A stretch of 64,000 nt of DNA from Zygnema cylindricum. Its lineage: Eukaryota > Streptophyta > Zygnematophyceae > Zygnematales > Zygnemataceae. The number at the start of each line of letters is the position of its first letter. Within the stretch, counting starts at the first letter, position 1. The stretch spans positions 126,001 to 190,000 of the forward strand of contig JBBHKE010000766.1 in NCBI GenBank assembly GCA_037447655.1. Reading direction: 5' to 3'. Both the position numbers and the translations under genes were made by a program. Below are positions 1 through 12,850 of this stretch, in pieces. The notes beneath the pieces were generated by a model. The model worked only from the letters and a program-made list of their open reading frames with translations, was not told the origin of the DNA and made no database searches.

Positions 1-209
1 CTTATTGGTAAAGTCCAGTTTTCATTACCTTTGTCTTGGTCTGTGTAGGTTTACTTCGGAATTTCAGTACACCAGTTGTTGCTCAGGTGATGAAATTTTG
101 ATCTGCAGCTTCTTTTGTCAAGATACACAGCAGTTATTTATGTTTTTATTCAAATTCTAGGCTCAAATCTTGTCTCGTGTTGTGGAGTTTGTCCTGGAAG
201 CTGTCTTGG

Positions 210-433
210 AAAAAGCATCCTTATCATCCTTAACTAGTATTTTTTTTTAATTTATTTTGCCACCTAAATCAGCTTTTCTCCGTGCACACTTGCCGGGTTA
301 TCAATCCGGCGGTTGTGAAGGTAACTTCTTACTTTCCAATTGGCGGTATTCAAACAGATACAGGACGTGTCCACGGAGAAGGTTGATTTAAGTGGCTAAA
401 AAAACATTATCGCTTGTTATAATACACGGTGTA
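210..433. repeat. Degenerate TA-flanked MITE upstream of the first visible ALY exon
   Basis: The right end reads TACACGGTGTA, and the interior shows GCCACCTAAAT, CTCCGTGCACAC and a mirrored CCACGGAGAAGG...AAGTGGCTAAAAA. These match the arms of better-preserved copies at 19568-19785 and 54188-54643. The left end is eroded and its position is approximate. I see no convincing exon in bases 1-569; they appear to be intron. Confidence 0.5.
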
Positions 434-569
434 GTTCCAATAGTACTACCACCAGCTGCTTAAACTTGTCCATTCTGGAATCTTTTGGTCTTATTCTTCT
501 TATTGTTTTATGGGTGTTATCGTCATTAGTCATATTTCCTTTTTGTGTGGGTGTTAACCAATTTTTCAG

Positions 570-3500
570 GAACAGAGCAAAATGGACAATTTTGAAGAGG
601 ATACAACGAGGTTAAAGTTTCTTGTCTCCGAGATGTCCAGTGATGGAAGTTTAGGAATTGGAGAAAAGACTGGAGTCAACAGCATCGGAAAAGATGTTTT
701 CATATCTCAAGAAAACACTGAGGATAAATCCACCCATAGCTTGGGGAATGGCACAAGTGGAACAAAGGGTCCTAAACGGCAACTTGCGAGGCTTGGAGAG
801 GATTCACCTGGAAATGATGAATCAATACCGGCAAAACGACTTCGCAATTCTTCAGGTTTTCTGCTCTTTATCTCTCTCTCTCTCTCTCCCCCCCCCGTCT
901 CCCGCTCTTGACCTTGTGGTGACAGTCATATCTGTACTTCAAAGAGCCTGGTTCTTTCTTTTGTCAGGGTTTGTATCCTCTTGCAATTATTTTCACATTT
1001 GGAATGTGTGTACAACAGTTTTTCCATCACTGGCGAATTTCATACTTTTCATGTATAGGCCTATTCTACTGGGAGTACTGGGCATCTAATAATCAATTGA
1101 GGAGCATAACTAACTTTTGAATTGACACTTTTTCTGATTGTACATCAGTTTGATTGTTTAGGTCAATTAGCAAAATTGATACTAACAACCCTGTATGTGT
1201 TGTAATGTTTGGATTTTCAGGCAGTGCTCGAGTCGTACTGAGTAGTCCAGAGAAAGTGTCCTCATAAACTATTTTATATGAAACTTTATGCTGTTTTTCC
1301 CCCTTCACGTCCACAGATCTACCAACTTTAGCTGTCAAAGCCCTTGTTGCATATTCATCGAGTAATACTGCATTTGTGTTATGAGTGATTTCTGCATTTT
1401 CTATCAGACAAATACGTTTTTGGCAATAAAACGACAAGATGCATATTGCTAGAACTTGTAGCTTGTCATGGCTCTCTAACTGAGTGCACTCCATATGGTA
1501 GCAAATGTATTTGCTTGATTTACAAGTTATTCTGTAGAGGAACTATATTTCCATCTTAAGTTGTCTAAGGATATGCACCATTTTTGAAATGGGTCTTCCC
1601 CATCTTTTGTATGGCTTTATGTCAATCTTGTGATGAAACAGTTTATTGTAAGCTCCAAATTCTCTGCAGGGTCAAGACAATGGTCAGTCGGGAGACGTAC
1701 TCCACGATTCCAGACTGGGGCAACAGGGCAAACCAAAAGTGGGCTCGGTGAAAGGGAAGGTGAAATTCCTTCCGAGCAGGATCAGGAGGAATTGGAGCGA
1801 CAGCCTCCAAAGTCTCCCTGTAATGGGGGTGTGACGTCAACCATTGGTACAGAGGTGTCTCGTGAGTCTAGTTGGTCGACGTTGGTCCCCCTGCCTCAGG
1901 ACAAACACTCGGAATTGCTTTCTCCTGATGACAAAAAGGTTTGCTATAACTTAACTACCTGTTAATTTATACCGCCTGTTATGGTTTTGGAACCGCATCT
2001 TCGGTTGTAATAGCAGTCTCTGGTCTTATTATGACATGTAATGAGTCATAACAACGGTTTAGTGCCTCAATCTAATATTTTACAGATGTTTATGCTATTC
2101 GTAGCTCTGTTTCCTATACAGTTAGGTCATTGTAATATTGTGAATACAATGATATGACCTCTGGAGGATTTGCTGGAAAGGTTTCTTCCCCTAAATTTAT
2201 GTATGCGTTGGCTAGCTATCCTAGTTATTGATATTTGCCAGAGAAGAGAAGGTTAGTCAACTGCTCCACAATTCATATAACCTACTGACAGTGAGATCCT
2301 TGCCTGAACTTAATTTCTATTTCCCAATCAAATTGGTTATCCATATATCCTCTGTAAAGTCCCTCTCAGTTCCCTTTGGTTTATTAATTGGAGTTTTGAA
2401 ATAATTGTGAATTTCGGATTTTTGGGAATTTAGGATGTTTACCAGGATGGAGGAGCCTTTCATGTAAGTGAGGGCACTCCCAACAGCAAGGCAGTCAATA
2501 AGGGTAAGGGAAAAGCTTTTTTGACATCGGGAGGAGTAGGGAGGTCTAGCTTCGATAAAAGAGTGACCAGAGGAGAACAAGCTCGCCTGAAGGAATTGGA
2601 GAATGATATTGAGCAAGAAGGCTTGTCACCTGTTAAGGATGTTGTAGATTTTACGTTGGGAAGTGCAATCAGAGGAAGAGGAGGGCGTCCTGCCAAAGAG
2701 GAGTATAAACTATCTCGTCCACGAGGTAAAGGGAGAGGCAGTTTGTTAAAAAAACCAAATGATGGAAAAGGAGAGGCTCTGGTAGGTGCCACAGATGGTG
2801 ATGCTCTAGTAGATACGAAAATGACAACCAATCCTGATAGTAAGAAACCGGATTTTTTATCTAGTGGCACAGAAGAAGACGAAGAGGAAGAAGTCAAAAG
2901 TGATGAAGAGGAGGGGGGCTCTGGTAAGGGACGTGGCCGAAGCCGAGGAAGAGGCAGGGGGAGAGGTCGAGGGCCAGGACGAGGGAAGGGAAGGGGAAGA
3001 GGAAGAGGTAAAGGATGGAAACTTGAGACCTCTCAGACTGTTGAAGAAGCTCAGAGCCCGGTGGAAGCGGAGACGCCTGATGTGACTCCATCATTGATGC
3101 TGAGTGGGACAAAGCAGGACTACGGTGCATTTTCTTTAGGTTGGTCTTTTTATGCATAACAAGCACTTGTATCTGGAATAATTTCATCTGGAAAACAAGT
3201 TCATAATAAGTTTGATTTTTTATTATTATTATTATTATTATTTTATCTGCCTATTCGGCAATGTCGTATATCGAACGAATTCAATGTCAATATATTGCAA
3301 TAACTCTTTTTATCGATATCGAGACGCTGGAAATTCGATATTTATTGAGTTTGCCAGTAAATATCGATATCGCGATATCTGGCAATAATCGACTGAAGGT
3401 AATCCACGTAAAGCTTTACCAGGCAGAAAACATGTCTTGCCACATCTTCACTGAACACTTTGTTTGGAAGTTCCGCGGACAAAGTCTGAAAAATAATAAT

Positions 3501-6500
3501 CAAGCTACAAAGTCAAACATTTGGTATAAATGCCTTATGGTATGGCACAGTGTAATGTACCGTACTGAAGTACTTCTTCATCCTCGACGATGTAGAAAAA
3601 AACCGTTCCAGTAGCAAGTGAGTAATGGTACAGATACTGATGATATGTCGAGATAATCGGCCATATTAATTATCGCCTCGATATATTGATTATCCCTTAA
3701 GAAAAGTACGTGTCAATCATCGGCAAAATGTGCTTGGTGTACAACCCGTTTTATTTGTTAATGCACGCTGTATGTGGCTGGACTTGCAAAGCTGTCTGTC
3801 AGATCATTCACTTTGAATGAAATGCTGGCTTCAGATATTGCACATTCGTTGTAGCAGGAATCACTTTGGGGTTAAAGTTTCTCTTCACATTGCATCATGA
3901 CATACGCAAAGTCTTTTTTTGCTATTGTTTTCTCTCATCTGTTTATTTTTATTTTTTTTCTGTTTTGTTTTTCTGGTTTTGCATACGTAGTATATTGACA
4001 TTTCAAGCTTTTGCTGCAATTGTCGTCTATAAGTGGATTTTCTTACCTCTGTTAGTGGTGCCCTTAACATGGTGCACATGTATTTTGAGTGGAATTTTAA
4101 TGGATCTTTAGTTTTCATTTCCTTCTTGTTTACATTTTTAAATGTGAGAAGCTGCATTCTTTTTAACTCTGAATATATAAGTGTCGGCATCTGTCAGTTC
4201 ATCCAGTTTTTGGCCCAACATTCTGGATGAATGAACATTTGCAACCTTCGGCTAAATTGGTTTTGCTGTTAGTTCTGTGTCAAGAGGGGCCCTGAGAATT
4301 TTTTTTTTTGTAATCATGGTTGTCTTGCTTTACTATCTGAAATTAAGCAGCCTCATGTGGCATTAACGGTTTATGTCCTTTTTGAGATAGATATTCATGT
4401 ACGGTTTTTCATACGGATTGTTCTTGCTGGTAATTGACAGATAGGTGTTAGGTCTCTGGCTCGACTATGAATTACTTTAGTTCTTCAAAAACTCACTGTC
4501 AATGTTCTGTCTTGTGGGGAAAAAAATGCAGAACAAGGGAGTGGTCTGGATGCTCTTGCAGCGTTGGCAGATATGTCATTGAACGGCCTTCTTCCAGGTT
4601 CCTTAGAAGGTGAGAAGCTAATTCATAACTCTTTCTGCTTATACCCTCCACTGTAATTAGCGAGGATCATTCTAATTTTTATTTTCATAACTGCTGCACA
4701 AAAGTCACTGGAGACCCCCATGTTAAATAATTTGAAAGCTAGACTGGATTGTCAATGTAGGCCTTGCATATGTTAATTGTGTACATGAGCTGTAGGGTTG
4801 TATATTAGAGGCCCTCAGCCGATAACCGTTGTAAGTTTTGGGGCTTAGTTTTTGATACATCGGTCGACATATCGGTAATGGGACATATCGGCAATATTCG
4901 CATTATCGGTTTCTCGATATATGATATAGTGAGAGCGAGCATACTAAAAAATTTGTTTCCCGCCAAAAGTGTCATTTGGCCAATAGTGTTTTCAACCTGA
5001 TTTTGCCGGTCCAATGGAAGCGAGTCGTTCTGTCGGTCCAATGGGAAGCAAGTCGTTATCACTTACCAAGAATTCAGATCAAAAGGGGACTATTGTACAG
5101 GACTTTAATCCATACTGGTTTCCCTCTCACCATGTCTGACACAGCTGAACATACTGATATGAAATTCTATAGAAATCTATGGGGTGTCTATCTATGTTGA
5201 AAAACGGGTCATGCTGATATACAATCAAAAGCAAAAAGTAACGTTTTTTTACAATTGTAACCTGCCTTAATAGTCCCGTTAACACAATTTTACAATGCGT
5301 TTTGTAGTACATTTAATTATGTTATACTTTGGTACTGTATACTATGTTATACTATATTTTTTTGTGTACAACTGGTGGAATTTATTGCAATATTTATTTG
5401 GTTGGAGGCAAATTATTGCTGATAATAATTTAGCTGTCAAAATCTGATAATATTGGTAATGTGGCCAGCCGATTATTTCACCTATTGGTTATCGGACATA
5501 TCAGTTATGTCTGATGTACAACACTAATGAACAGGCATGGGCAGTATTCTATTTTTCCATCCATTCACTAGTCTGTCCACCACTTATTATAACGAATTGT
5601 GCTTGGTTGCTGTTAAATGGCTTGCTAATATCGGTGTTGTTCTGAACAACGTACTGTTTGCATGACTGATGCTAATCAACACTGAAGTTGTTACATTTCT
5701 CCCTGAGCGGATGAATTAAAAATTATAGTGCTTAAATTCCAGTCCAACTATATAGAGGAAAGCGGCTTTCATGCCTGTGAAAACCAGTTGATTTTACAAA
5801 TTTTGTCAAATAGAACAACCTCCAACTTTTCTGGAAACTCTCTAGGTGTTGATGTTGTACCATAGAGTATTTTGAGATTTGAAGTTGAAACAAACATCTC
5901 GCCAAACTTTTGCAAGTTGTTTCAGCAATATGGAACTGTTTCAAGAAGGATTTGTTTTATACATTGTGATTCATTTTTTTCCTGCTAATTAGAGATCAAA
6001 AGCCATTGCTCACACTGTATGTTGTTGAACAGAGTCACCTGCCACAGACAGAAATTCAACTCCCTCAAAATCTCCAAACACGGAGGTGACTCCTGGGAAA
6101 AAGTTACTTGCGAAATTCGGGCGAAATAGTCTGGGATCAAATCCTACTCCTCCCAAAAGTCACTCTGAATATAAGGGCAAGAAGTTTTCGCCGACAAAAA
6201 ATGGCACTCTTGGTGCAACTGGAACTGTAGAGGGTAGATTAAATGAAAAGATTGCTGAGCAAGAAGGTAGTGAAGGTGAAGATGAGCAGGTGAAGAAAGG
6301 TGTTTCATCTGCTGATTTGACAAAAATGCGAGCCGAAGAAGATGGAGATACTGAGGGAGAAGGTGAGGGTAGTACAGGTGAGGATGGAAAGAATGGTGAA
6401 CCGTCTGGTATTGACACAGATGCAGGCGGGAGAAAAACAAGTAATAGGAATGTGGAAGGGGAAACCGCAAGGGAAACAGAAGGTAGTGTGGATGGGGGAC

Positions 6501-9500
6501 ACGTGACAGAGCAGGTTGGAGTACATGTTACAGGACAAGTTGAAACTGTTGAAAAAAACCATATTCAGTTTAGCACTCTTGGAAGTGGGAGAGAGGTTGC
6601 CTCTCAGTCCATGGGAAGATCCATGTCTAAGGAAGGCGAGCAAAAACTGACTGGAATAGCATGTGTGGGTGAGATCATGGAGGGAGAAGAAAAGGGTGTC
6701 TCGCTATCAAAGACAAGAAAATTGTCTTCTGAGTCGAAAGACTCTGGCGAAGAAGAATGTGCTTCGCTGCAAGCAGGGGAAGTATCAATATGTGGAGTAG
6801 AAGAAGATGGTAAATCTGAGTTGGAGGGAGTTGTTGGGATGCATGAAGTTGATAGACAGGCAAGAGTTAGCTGGAAAAAAATAGTACAAAAAGGTGGTAA
6901 AGTGGGAGGAGGTGCTTTCAAGAAGAAACCCGCAGATGACCAAAAACTTTGTATTTTACAAACTAAACTGACAAGGTCATCTTCTAAAACATACGGTTTG
7001 AAGAAGACTAGTTCAACCACTATCAAGGATAAAACAGAGGGCCCCAGAAAAGAAGAAATTAGTGGGTTGCAGAGAAATCATTCCGAAGCATCCAAGGAAG
7101 AGACCATCCAGGAGTCTTCAAGTCCGCCTGAAGCCAGGAAACGAAAAAGGAAACCAACTCATGACAAGGTGTGTGGCACATTACTTAAAACCTAAATTTC
7201 CATGAAAGAGAACCTAAGCTGAATGGTGTGCCCATTAAGTTCATGATAATAATTTTGGCCCAAACCTGCTGCATTTTCTGGTTTTTAATGCTTTTATTGT
7301 ATGTTTCTTAGGACTTTTTGCTCTACCAAAGCATTAGTGTGGGATTTGTAGAATAGATTTGATGATGTAATTTTCTTAATAGTGCCTACAACATGACATC
7401 ACCGAGTGAGAAAGAAGCTTTGTAGTGAAAGGTAAAAACTCCGTAGGGTGGTTTTTTTCACACTCTTTTTGTTATTTTGACATGTTTCATCTTTGAGTGT
7501 CCATTTATCCAAAATCTGTGTGTAAATGTAGCGAGCACCAGAAGAAGCATCAAATTGAAAGAAAAAAGCCTGTGAAATTTGTACTTGCAGGAGCCCACAC
7601 TACCTGAACTAGAAGCCTTCATTCCTTTGTCAACTCCTCCTCCCCGGCATAGAAGACGTCCTACAACCATACCCAAGAAATTATCTTCTCCAACACCTGG
7701 TACTAAAAGTACCAACTCTCCACAGAAGGCCGCATCAACTAGCCAATCTACAGGAGTAGAGGGTAACGCTCCTATTAGCCACTTGAGTGGAGCACATGTG
7801 GTACAGCCAATAGAAATTAAGAGTGCATTACCTGCCAAAATGAGAAGCAAGAAGAAACCAGTGCATCTGGGAAACCTTGCATCAGAGTGGGAAGACCGAA
7901 TTTACCAGGAAAGGACTGGAGGAGGGAAAGAGACTAGGAGGAGAGAAAAAGCACAGTGCTCTCACGTTCCACCTGGCATTCATGCAGCCTTTAGCACAAG
8001 GGTGAGATTTTGGATGTTTTAATTCCCATCAACCTCCAATAGTTTGGAAAATGGCTTTGTTTGAAGGATATCCTCAAGCATATTTGTATGATAGTCATTG
8101 TCTCTTCTGGCTTTATATGTCTTGCTTAGAGATGTAGATGCAATGATGTTTTTGGATATTTAGTGCTCTGTAAAGTTGGTGTGCATATCAAATTTTATCG
8201 ACGATAAAGTCTGATTATCGCAGTGATAATAATCAAGACAAAAACGATACAGTAAAATACAGATTACAGAAATCCAAAATGCGATTTTTGAAAATGATGA
8301 CCTAGGACAAAGAGACAAAATAAGGATATTATTTGTGTATTTAATGAATATTTTTGATTAAGAGATCTTGGGCGTCAAATAACTGTAGGTTGTCAGCTAC
8401 AGTGCCTTCGGAATCTAGCAAGTAGTGTTCTCAGTACCTTCTTTGTACTAGTTTGTACATATGGTTTATGGCCAGTTATCTGTCTATCGGTGATAATCCA
8501 ATTTATTTGTTGATTATGGATAAAGACGAAGTAGTAACTGGTACGTAATTTATCTCTACCAAAACTTCTGCGTAACAAATCTATAAATTGACAGGTTTGT
8601 GATGAATTTTCAACCCCAGCCTGAATCATGATCCAAGGTGGTGGTTGTAAAGACACATTGTTACACAAAAGTTTGTTTTATAACATTTGCTATTGAACTA
8701 TCTTACTCATGAAATTGTTATATTGTCTTCTTATTTTTATTCTATCACATATGGTTCTCCTACTTCTGACCAAGCATACCAGGTATATTTTTGGGTTGTG
8801 TTTCTCTGCGCCCCCCTTTTTTTTTTGTTTCCTTGCTCTAGATTGACGTTTTTCTGCCCTGTGATACTTTCTCCTTTTTTTTTTATTATCTTCAGGCTCG
8901 ACTTGTTCATACTTTGAGCAGCAGCAAACTGCGTCGCTGGTGTCAAGCAGAGTGGTTTTATTCTGCCATTGATCTCCCCTGGTTTGCCCGAAATGAGTTT
9001 GTTGAATATTTGCATCACGCTGGATTAGGACACGTGGAGAAGCTGACAAGGGCAGAGTGGTCTGTGATTAGAAGGTAATAATTTCGTGTTCTTTTTCAGA
9101 TCGGATAAACCTTCAATTGGGTGTTTATGTTTCGAGAATAATTTTCACCTAAAGATGGGCATGTAGTATTCTGAAGTCAAGTCATAAAGGATCCTTGTTG
9201 GGTAGATGAGCAGCCTGAAAGTCATTGATCCAGTAATTTTTAAAAACGTGTCCATTTGGTTCAGCTCTTAAGGATGCTGAGCGTGAAGTAAGCAGTATTT
9301 TCAATTTATGTGTCAAATATCTTCAAGCCGCCAGCAATGTTTCGTCTATCTCCAAGTGACGGTCGGTTTTTATAGTCACACTTTCTGTTGTTAGTGTCCG
9401 TCCTGGCGTCTACTTCTGCCAATCCCTATATTCCGTTGGTGCATGGGACACATTGATATTTTTGGTTTTTCAGAATGTAGTAAGTCAATATGCAGTTTGT

Positions 9501-12453
9501 TCCCCTTAGTTCGTCACAGACACTTCATAATTATTGATGTAATCTTGTAAGTCTGTAACACCCAAAGTTGACAGTCTTAAGAGTTTTGGAGTGGTGCAGT
9601 TCGTTAGGCAAGCCCCGTCGACTTTCAGTCAAGTTTCTGGAGGAGGAAAGGAAAAAACTTGGGCAATATCGAGAAGCTGCTCGACAGCACTACCATGAGC
9701 TCCGAGTTGGAAGTATGCCTGGGTTGGTCCTTTCACCAGAGCTTGCTCGTCCACTGTCAGTCGGTCAGAGGGTTGTAGCAAAACATCCAAAAACAGGACA
9801 CATTTACGATGGAAGTATTCTTACCGTGGATCGAGGGCGTTGTCGGGTACAATTTGATCGACAAGAACTGGGTGTGGAACTCGTACAGGTGTGATTTTGT
9901 GTTTCTCTTTCCTTTTCTTTTTCGGCTCCGCTATTTCCCTCCCTACCATTCTTCCTCTCTGTTTCCCTCCCTCTCCTCCTCTCACTCTCACGTCCAACTT
10001 TGGGATGCTGAACATTATAAGGAAGATATACTTTAAAAGTGTTTTTGACTGGCCTGTGGGGATCTTTTTCTGGACCTTGAGCAAAGTAGATGCAAGCCTT
10101 GCTGTTTTGCTGTAAAATGTTATTCCTCAAATGGGATTTGGAACCTTGCATTTGCATATATTCTCTTTGCCCTTTTGGCTATTTTCCGCAATTCCGTAAA
10201 ATAAACTTCACAAATGCAATTCAATGTCTTATGATGCATTTTTTGATATCATCTGGCAATGTTTGTTTTGTCAGGATATCGATATTATGCCCATCAACTT
10301 AGCAGAAAACTTGCCAGAAAACCTCCGAGGACCAAGGTACTTTCCCCATGATGGCCGGGGAGTTGGGTTCATGGACCTCCGTTTAGATTCTCCCGGAGAT
10401 CCTCGCCCAGTTTCTAGTGCTGGAGGTTTAGCAAGAGCTGCTCTTAACGAGGGTTTGGAGAAACCATCTTCTCAACAAACTGGGTGCCCAACAATGGCGC
10501 ATGTCCATCTATCAGCAATTTTTGCGACTTCAATGACTAGGCACGCACAGGTATAACATTTATGGGATAATGCTCAATCCTTTTCCTTTTCCTTTTTATT
10601 TTCTTTTTTCTTTTCTTTTTTCTCGGGAGGTATCTTTCTACTTGTGTGGAAAACGTGGTAGTGTTAGTGACTGTGGTGTAGACTCATGTGTCTATGAAGT
10701 ACGTTACTCAAATCTTATAGATTTTCTTTCAGATCTTGATCTCATTTTCATTTATTTTGTATTTATTTTGGGTTCAAATACAGGAACTAGCTGGACATGC
10801 TAACACTCCAGAAGAGGTAGCAGCTGCAAGGATGGCTGTTAGTGATGCTCTCACCGCCATTCAAAAGGCAGCTATGGCTACTGGTGGATCTTCAAATCCT
10901 CTTCAAGTGAGAGACTCTGGGATGAGAGCTCTTCTAGACCTTATGTCTGCCTTAGAAAAGAAGGTAAGCAAGTGTATTATCGAGGTGATCAAGAATTTCG
11001 AACAGTAAATTTACGATCCTCACTGAACAGGATTTTGTGTTTTGGATTTACTATCAGATTATGATGTTGTTATGTCAACAACGTTTACCTGTGGTGGAGT
11101 AATATTTTTTACGAGTCAAGTGGTAGACCACAGTTGTACCTTTTTGCACACTATTGTTTGGCGATTTCGAAAGATTCCCAGTCTTGAATTTTAAAATAGC
11201 CAATTTAAAAAAAGGCGTTTTTCATGTTAAGTACTGTGGTGATAAATTGCTCTGGCGGATTTATCTTGTTATGGAATTCTGGGGCCATTTTGAAGTGCAG
11301 TATTCCCATCTTTTCTTTCTTTGTCTTGTCTCTTGGTGTATTATTTAATAAGGATGAACTTCTTGGGTGATCTTTTGGGCCTTCACAGGAAAGATTATTG
11401 CTTGACCTTCAGCAGTACATTTCTAAGGCAGATGAACGGCAAGGCAAGGTGGGAAATTCAGATTCTCACCCGAATACAGAAGGGAACGGGGGTCAAGATG
11501 TAAAGAGCTTGGAAATCGAGTACAATAAACTGTTGGGTCACCTCAATGAGGTCAATGTTCATGTGAGTCCATATGCTTTTTCCCCGTGCTAACTCTATAA
11601 TAGAGACCCAAATTCAGTGATACTCAATGAGTTTATTGTTTTTAATTTTCTCTCTGTCACGAAATGTTGCAGTATAGTGCTGTATGCTGTCCTCTTGATA
11701 CAATATTTATATTCGTTTTGATTCATGCCATCATGCCTTTTGGAATGCTGGGAACATAACTCATTTTTTTTCCTGTGCTGCTCACTTTGTTTGTGTACGT
11801 AAAACCTACTTTTGGTGTGGATGTTCTGTTTTAGCCTTCCAGTCCCAGATAGTTAATCTTGGATTCAGACAAATTTCACGGCGTACAGCGATCGTTTTTT
11901 ATGGTGAAAATTGACCAAGTTCATGCCTTGAAACAATTATATGTCCACCATCGTCGTATGCCCCCTTTTTTTTGTAGGCACTTTCTATGAATGCTTCATT
12001 TTTTTGTTGACTTTGCCATAGGATTCCAGGTCTGACACTGATGATCCCTCCTTTTGTGATGATTTACCTTGGTCTTAGTTGTTATTTCAATGAAACGTAA
12101 AACTATTGGGAATCAACCGCAGTTTGTTTCGCAATTTTTTCTCTCGACTTTTTCTTCACTCTCTTAGTTTTTTTCTTTCTCTTTCTCTGATTTACGCTCT
12201 TTTTGTTTTTTCCTTTTTTCAGTTACAGGCTTGTCGAGAAGCCCTTATCCCACCGGCAAACCATGACCGGTCACATAAAGAAAGTACTCAACACGGAGTG
12301 GGTGCTGCAAAATCAGAAAAAAATGATCAGAATGAGTCATCCAGATTAGCCCCGAGTATTCAATCATCTGAAAGGGATGGAAAATTGCCAATAGGGGAAA
12401 TGGCGGCCTCTACAAGGAGAGGCGAGAGTGGATCGCAGCCGTTCTTCTGGTAG
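570..12453 (+). CDS. ALY: ALWAYS EARLY / LIN9-like protein (MuvB-DREAM subunit), 5' end outside window
   Basis: This gene encodes a nuclear chromatin-associated subunit of the plant MuvB/DREAM complex, which controls cell-cycle and differentiation genes. Twelve exons join in phase: 570-855, 1670-1938, 2434-3139, 4532-4609, 6033-7168, 7591-8001, 8896-9074, 9600-9888, 10275-10550, 10784-10963, 11389-11562 and 12223-12453. Together they give 1404 residues and a TAG stop. Recognition rests on the DIRP block (exons 7-8), the VGRRTPR motif at the start of exon 2 and the [12 protein letters not shown] helix in exon 4, all typical of plant ALY proteins. The SANT/Myb domain expected at the N-terminus must lie upstream of base 1. 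The protein is longer than ALY proteins I know (about 1000 residues), mainly through exons 3 and 5. Introns carry old transposons. The stop at 12453 may not be the ancestral end (see the 12851-13935 entry). Family assignment is firm; the exact 3' structure is not. Confidence 0.85.
2434..3139 (+). CDS. ALY: ALY exon 3: acidic stretch followed by an Arg-Gly-rich region
   Basis: This 706-base exon starts after TTTAG and ends at a GT donor in phase 1. Its first half holds a basic patch ([18 protein letters not shown]). A run of Glu/Asp ([16 protein letters not shown]) follows at 2870-2920. Directly after it, about 30 residues consist almost wholly of GR, RG and GK repeats at 2924-3018. Acidic plus RGG-type segments are common in nucleic-acid-binding proteins and are substrates of arginine methyltransferases; that function here is inference. 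Purine-rich coding repeats of this kind are also prone to length change. Confidence 0.75.
3140..4531. other. ALY intron 3 with TATCG-rich repeat remnants (about 3250-3710)
   Basis: A short (ATT)n tract at about 3224-3241 is followed by many overlapping ATCGATATCG-type words between 3266 and 3710. This is the same base pattern as the TAGTGTTGTGTATCGG repeat family found elsewhere in the window. Element ends cannot be placed. The rest of the intron is AT-rich and shows nothing recognisable. Confidence 0.4.
4793..5526. mobile_element. hAT-like non-autonomous element (TATCGG family) in ALY intron 4
   Basis: The left end reads TAGGGTTGTATAT and the right end ATGTACAACACTA, which are inverted copies of each other with two mismatches. 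The flanking octamers are ATGAGCTG and ATGAACAG (6 of 8 identical), as expected of an aged 8-bp target duplication. The interior is rich in ATCGG/CCGAT words near both ends. No transposase reading frame is visible, so it is non-autonomous. It sits well inside the intron between exons 4 and 5 and leaves the splice sites intact. Confidence 0.6.
6033..7168 (+). CDS. ALY: ALY exon 5: long, charged, low-complexity exon
   Basis: The exon encodes 378 codons rich in Glu, Gly, Ser and Lys. It opens with [15 protein letters not shown], has acidic clusters such as [12 protein letters not shown], and closes with a basic [10 protein letters not shown] segment that resembles the KRKRK patch before the DIRP region in plant ALY proteins. 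No folded domain is evident; it looks intrinsically disordered. Both splice sites fit (ACAG acceptor at 6031-6032, AAG/GTGTGT donor at 7168/7169) and the phases agree with neighbouring exons. This exon explains much of the protein's unusual length. Confidence 0.75.
7591..8001 (+). CDS. ALY: ALY exon 6: basic linker before DIRP
   Basis: Exon 6 has 137 codons, phase 0 at both ends, with a TTGCAG acceptor and an AGG/GTGAG donor. It contains the basic segment [12 protein letters not shown], probably a nuclear-localisation or DNA-contact patch (inference), and runs directly into the DIRP exon. The Pro-rich part [11 protein letters not shown] lies near its start. Confidence 0.75.
8187..8520. repeat. 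Possible TATCG-family remnant in ALY intron 6
   Basis: ATCGACGATAA, GATTATCGCAGTGATAATAA and CTATCGGTGATAATCC resemble the ends of the TATCGG repeat family. No clear inverted termini or target duplication remain, so this is only a likely relic. Confidence 0.3.
8896..9888 (+). CDS. ALY: ALY exons 7-8: DIRP domain
   Basis: Exon 7 (8896-9074) encodes [19 protein letters not shown], then [19 protein letters not shown]. Exon 8 (9600-9888) continues with [16 protein letters not shown]. This is the hallmark DIRP sequence shared by LIN9, Mip130 and plant ALY proteins. In animal MuvB it helps bind DNA and LIN52; by family analogy it should do so here. Exon 8 also encodes a Tudor-like stretch ([20 protein letters not shown]) that follows DIRP in plant ALY proteins. 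Intron 7 splits an AG/T serine codon in phase 2, and both exons are undamaged. Confidence 0.92.
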
Positions 12454-12850
12454 AAGCCTCAGTTTCTACTTTACAAGAATAGTTCTGTATTGTTAATTTG
12501 TTTCCAGAGGTCTTAACCTGTGTGGCAATATAGGGCCAACATGGAGGTAGATATTGGAGGGTTTTGGCTCCGGGTGTATCTCAATAATTGCTTCTCGAAT
12601 CACAACTTCAGTAGTTTTTGTTTGAGAATGTGTGCGGTAGGTGAAAATGTACAGTGGGGCCTTAGTATTAGGAAAATCTTTTCAATCAATGAAAATATCG
12701 ATTGAAAAGTGTTAGGATATGTTAATAATTTACTGTCCCTGCCTGACGTCTATGCAGCCTTATTTGGAGTGCACTAAAAACAGTTTTAACATCATTATTA
12801 TTGTCATATGTTTTTCTAAAAACTTGTTGGAATTCTGGATGATGTCACAG

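Noticed and set aside
1093-1494. 133-codon minus-strand frame in ALY intron
   Set aside because: No recognisable domain and it lies between well-supported plus-strand exons.
2894-3187. Minus-strand open frame opposite the RG-rich ALY exon
   Set aside because: Shadow of purine-rich coding sequence; no independent features.
6144-7026. Several Ser/Pro/His-rich minus-strand frames
   Set aside because: Complement of ALY exon 5; low stop frequency comes from its composition.
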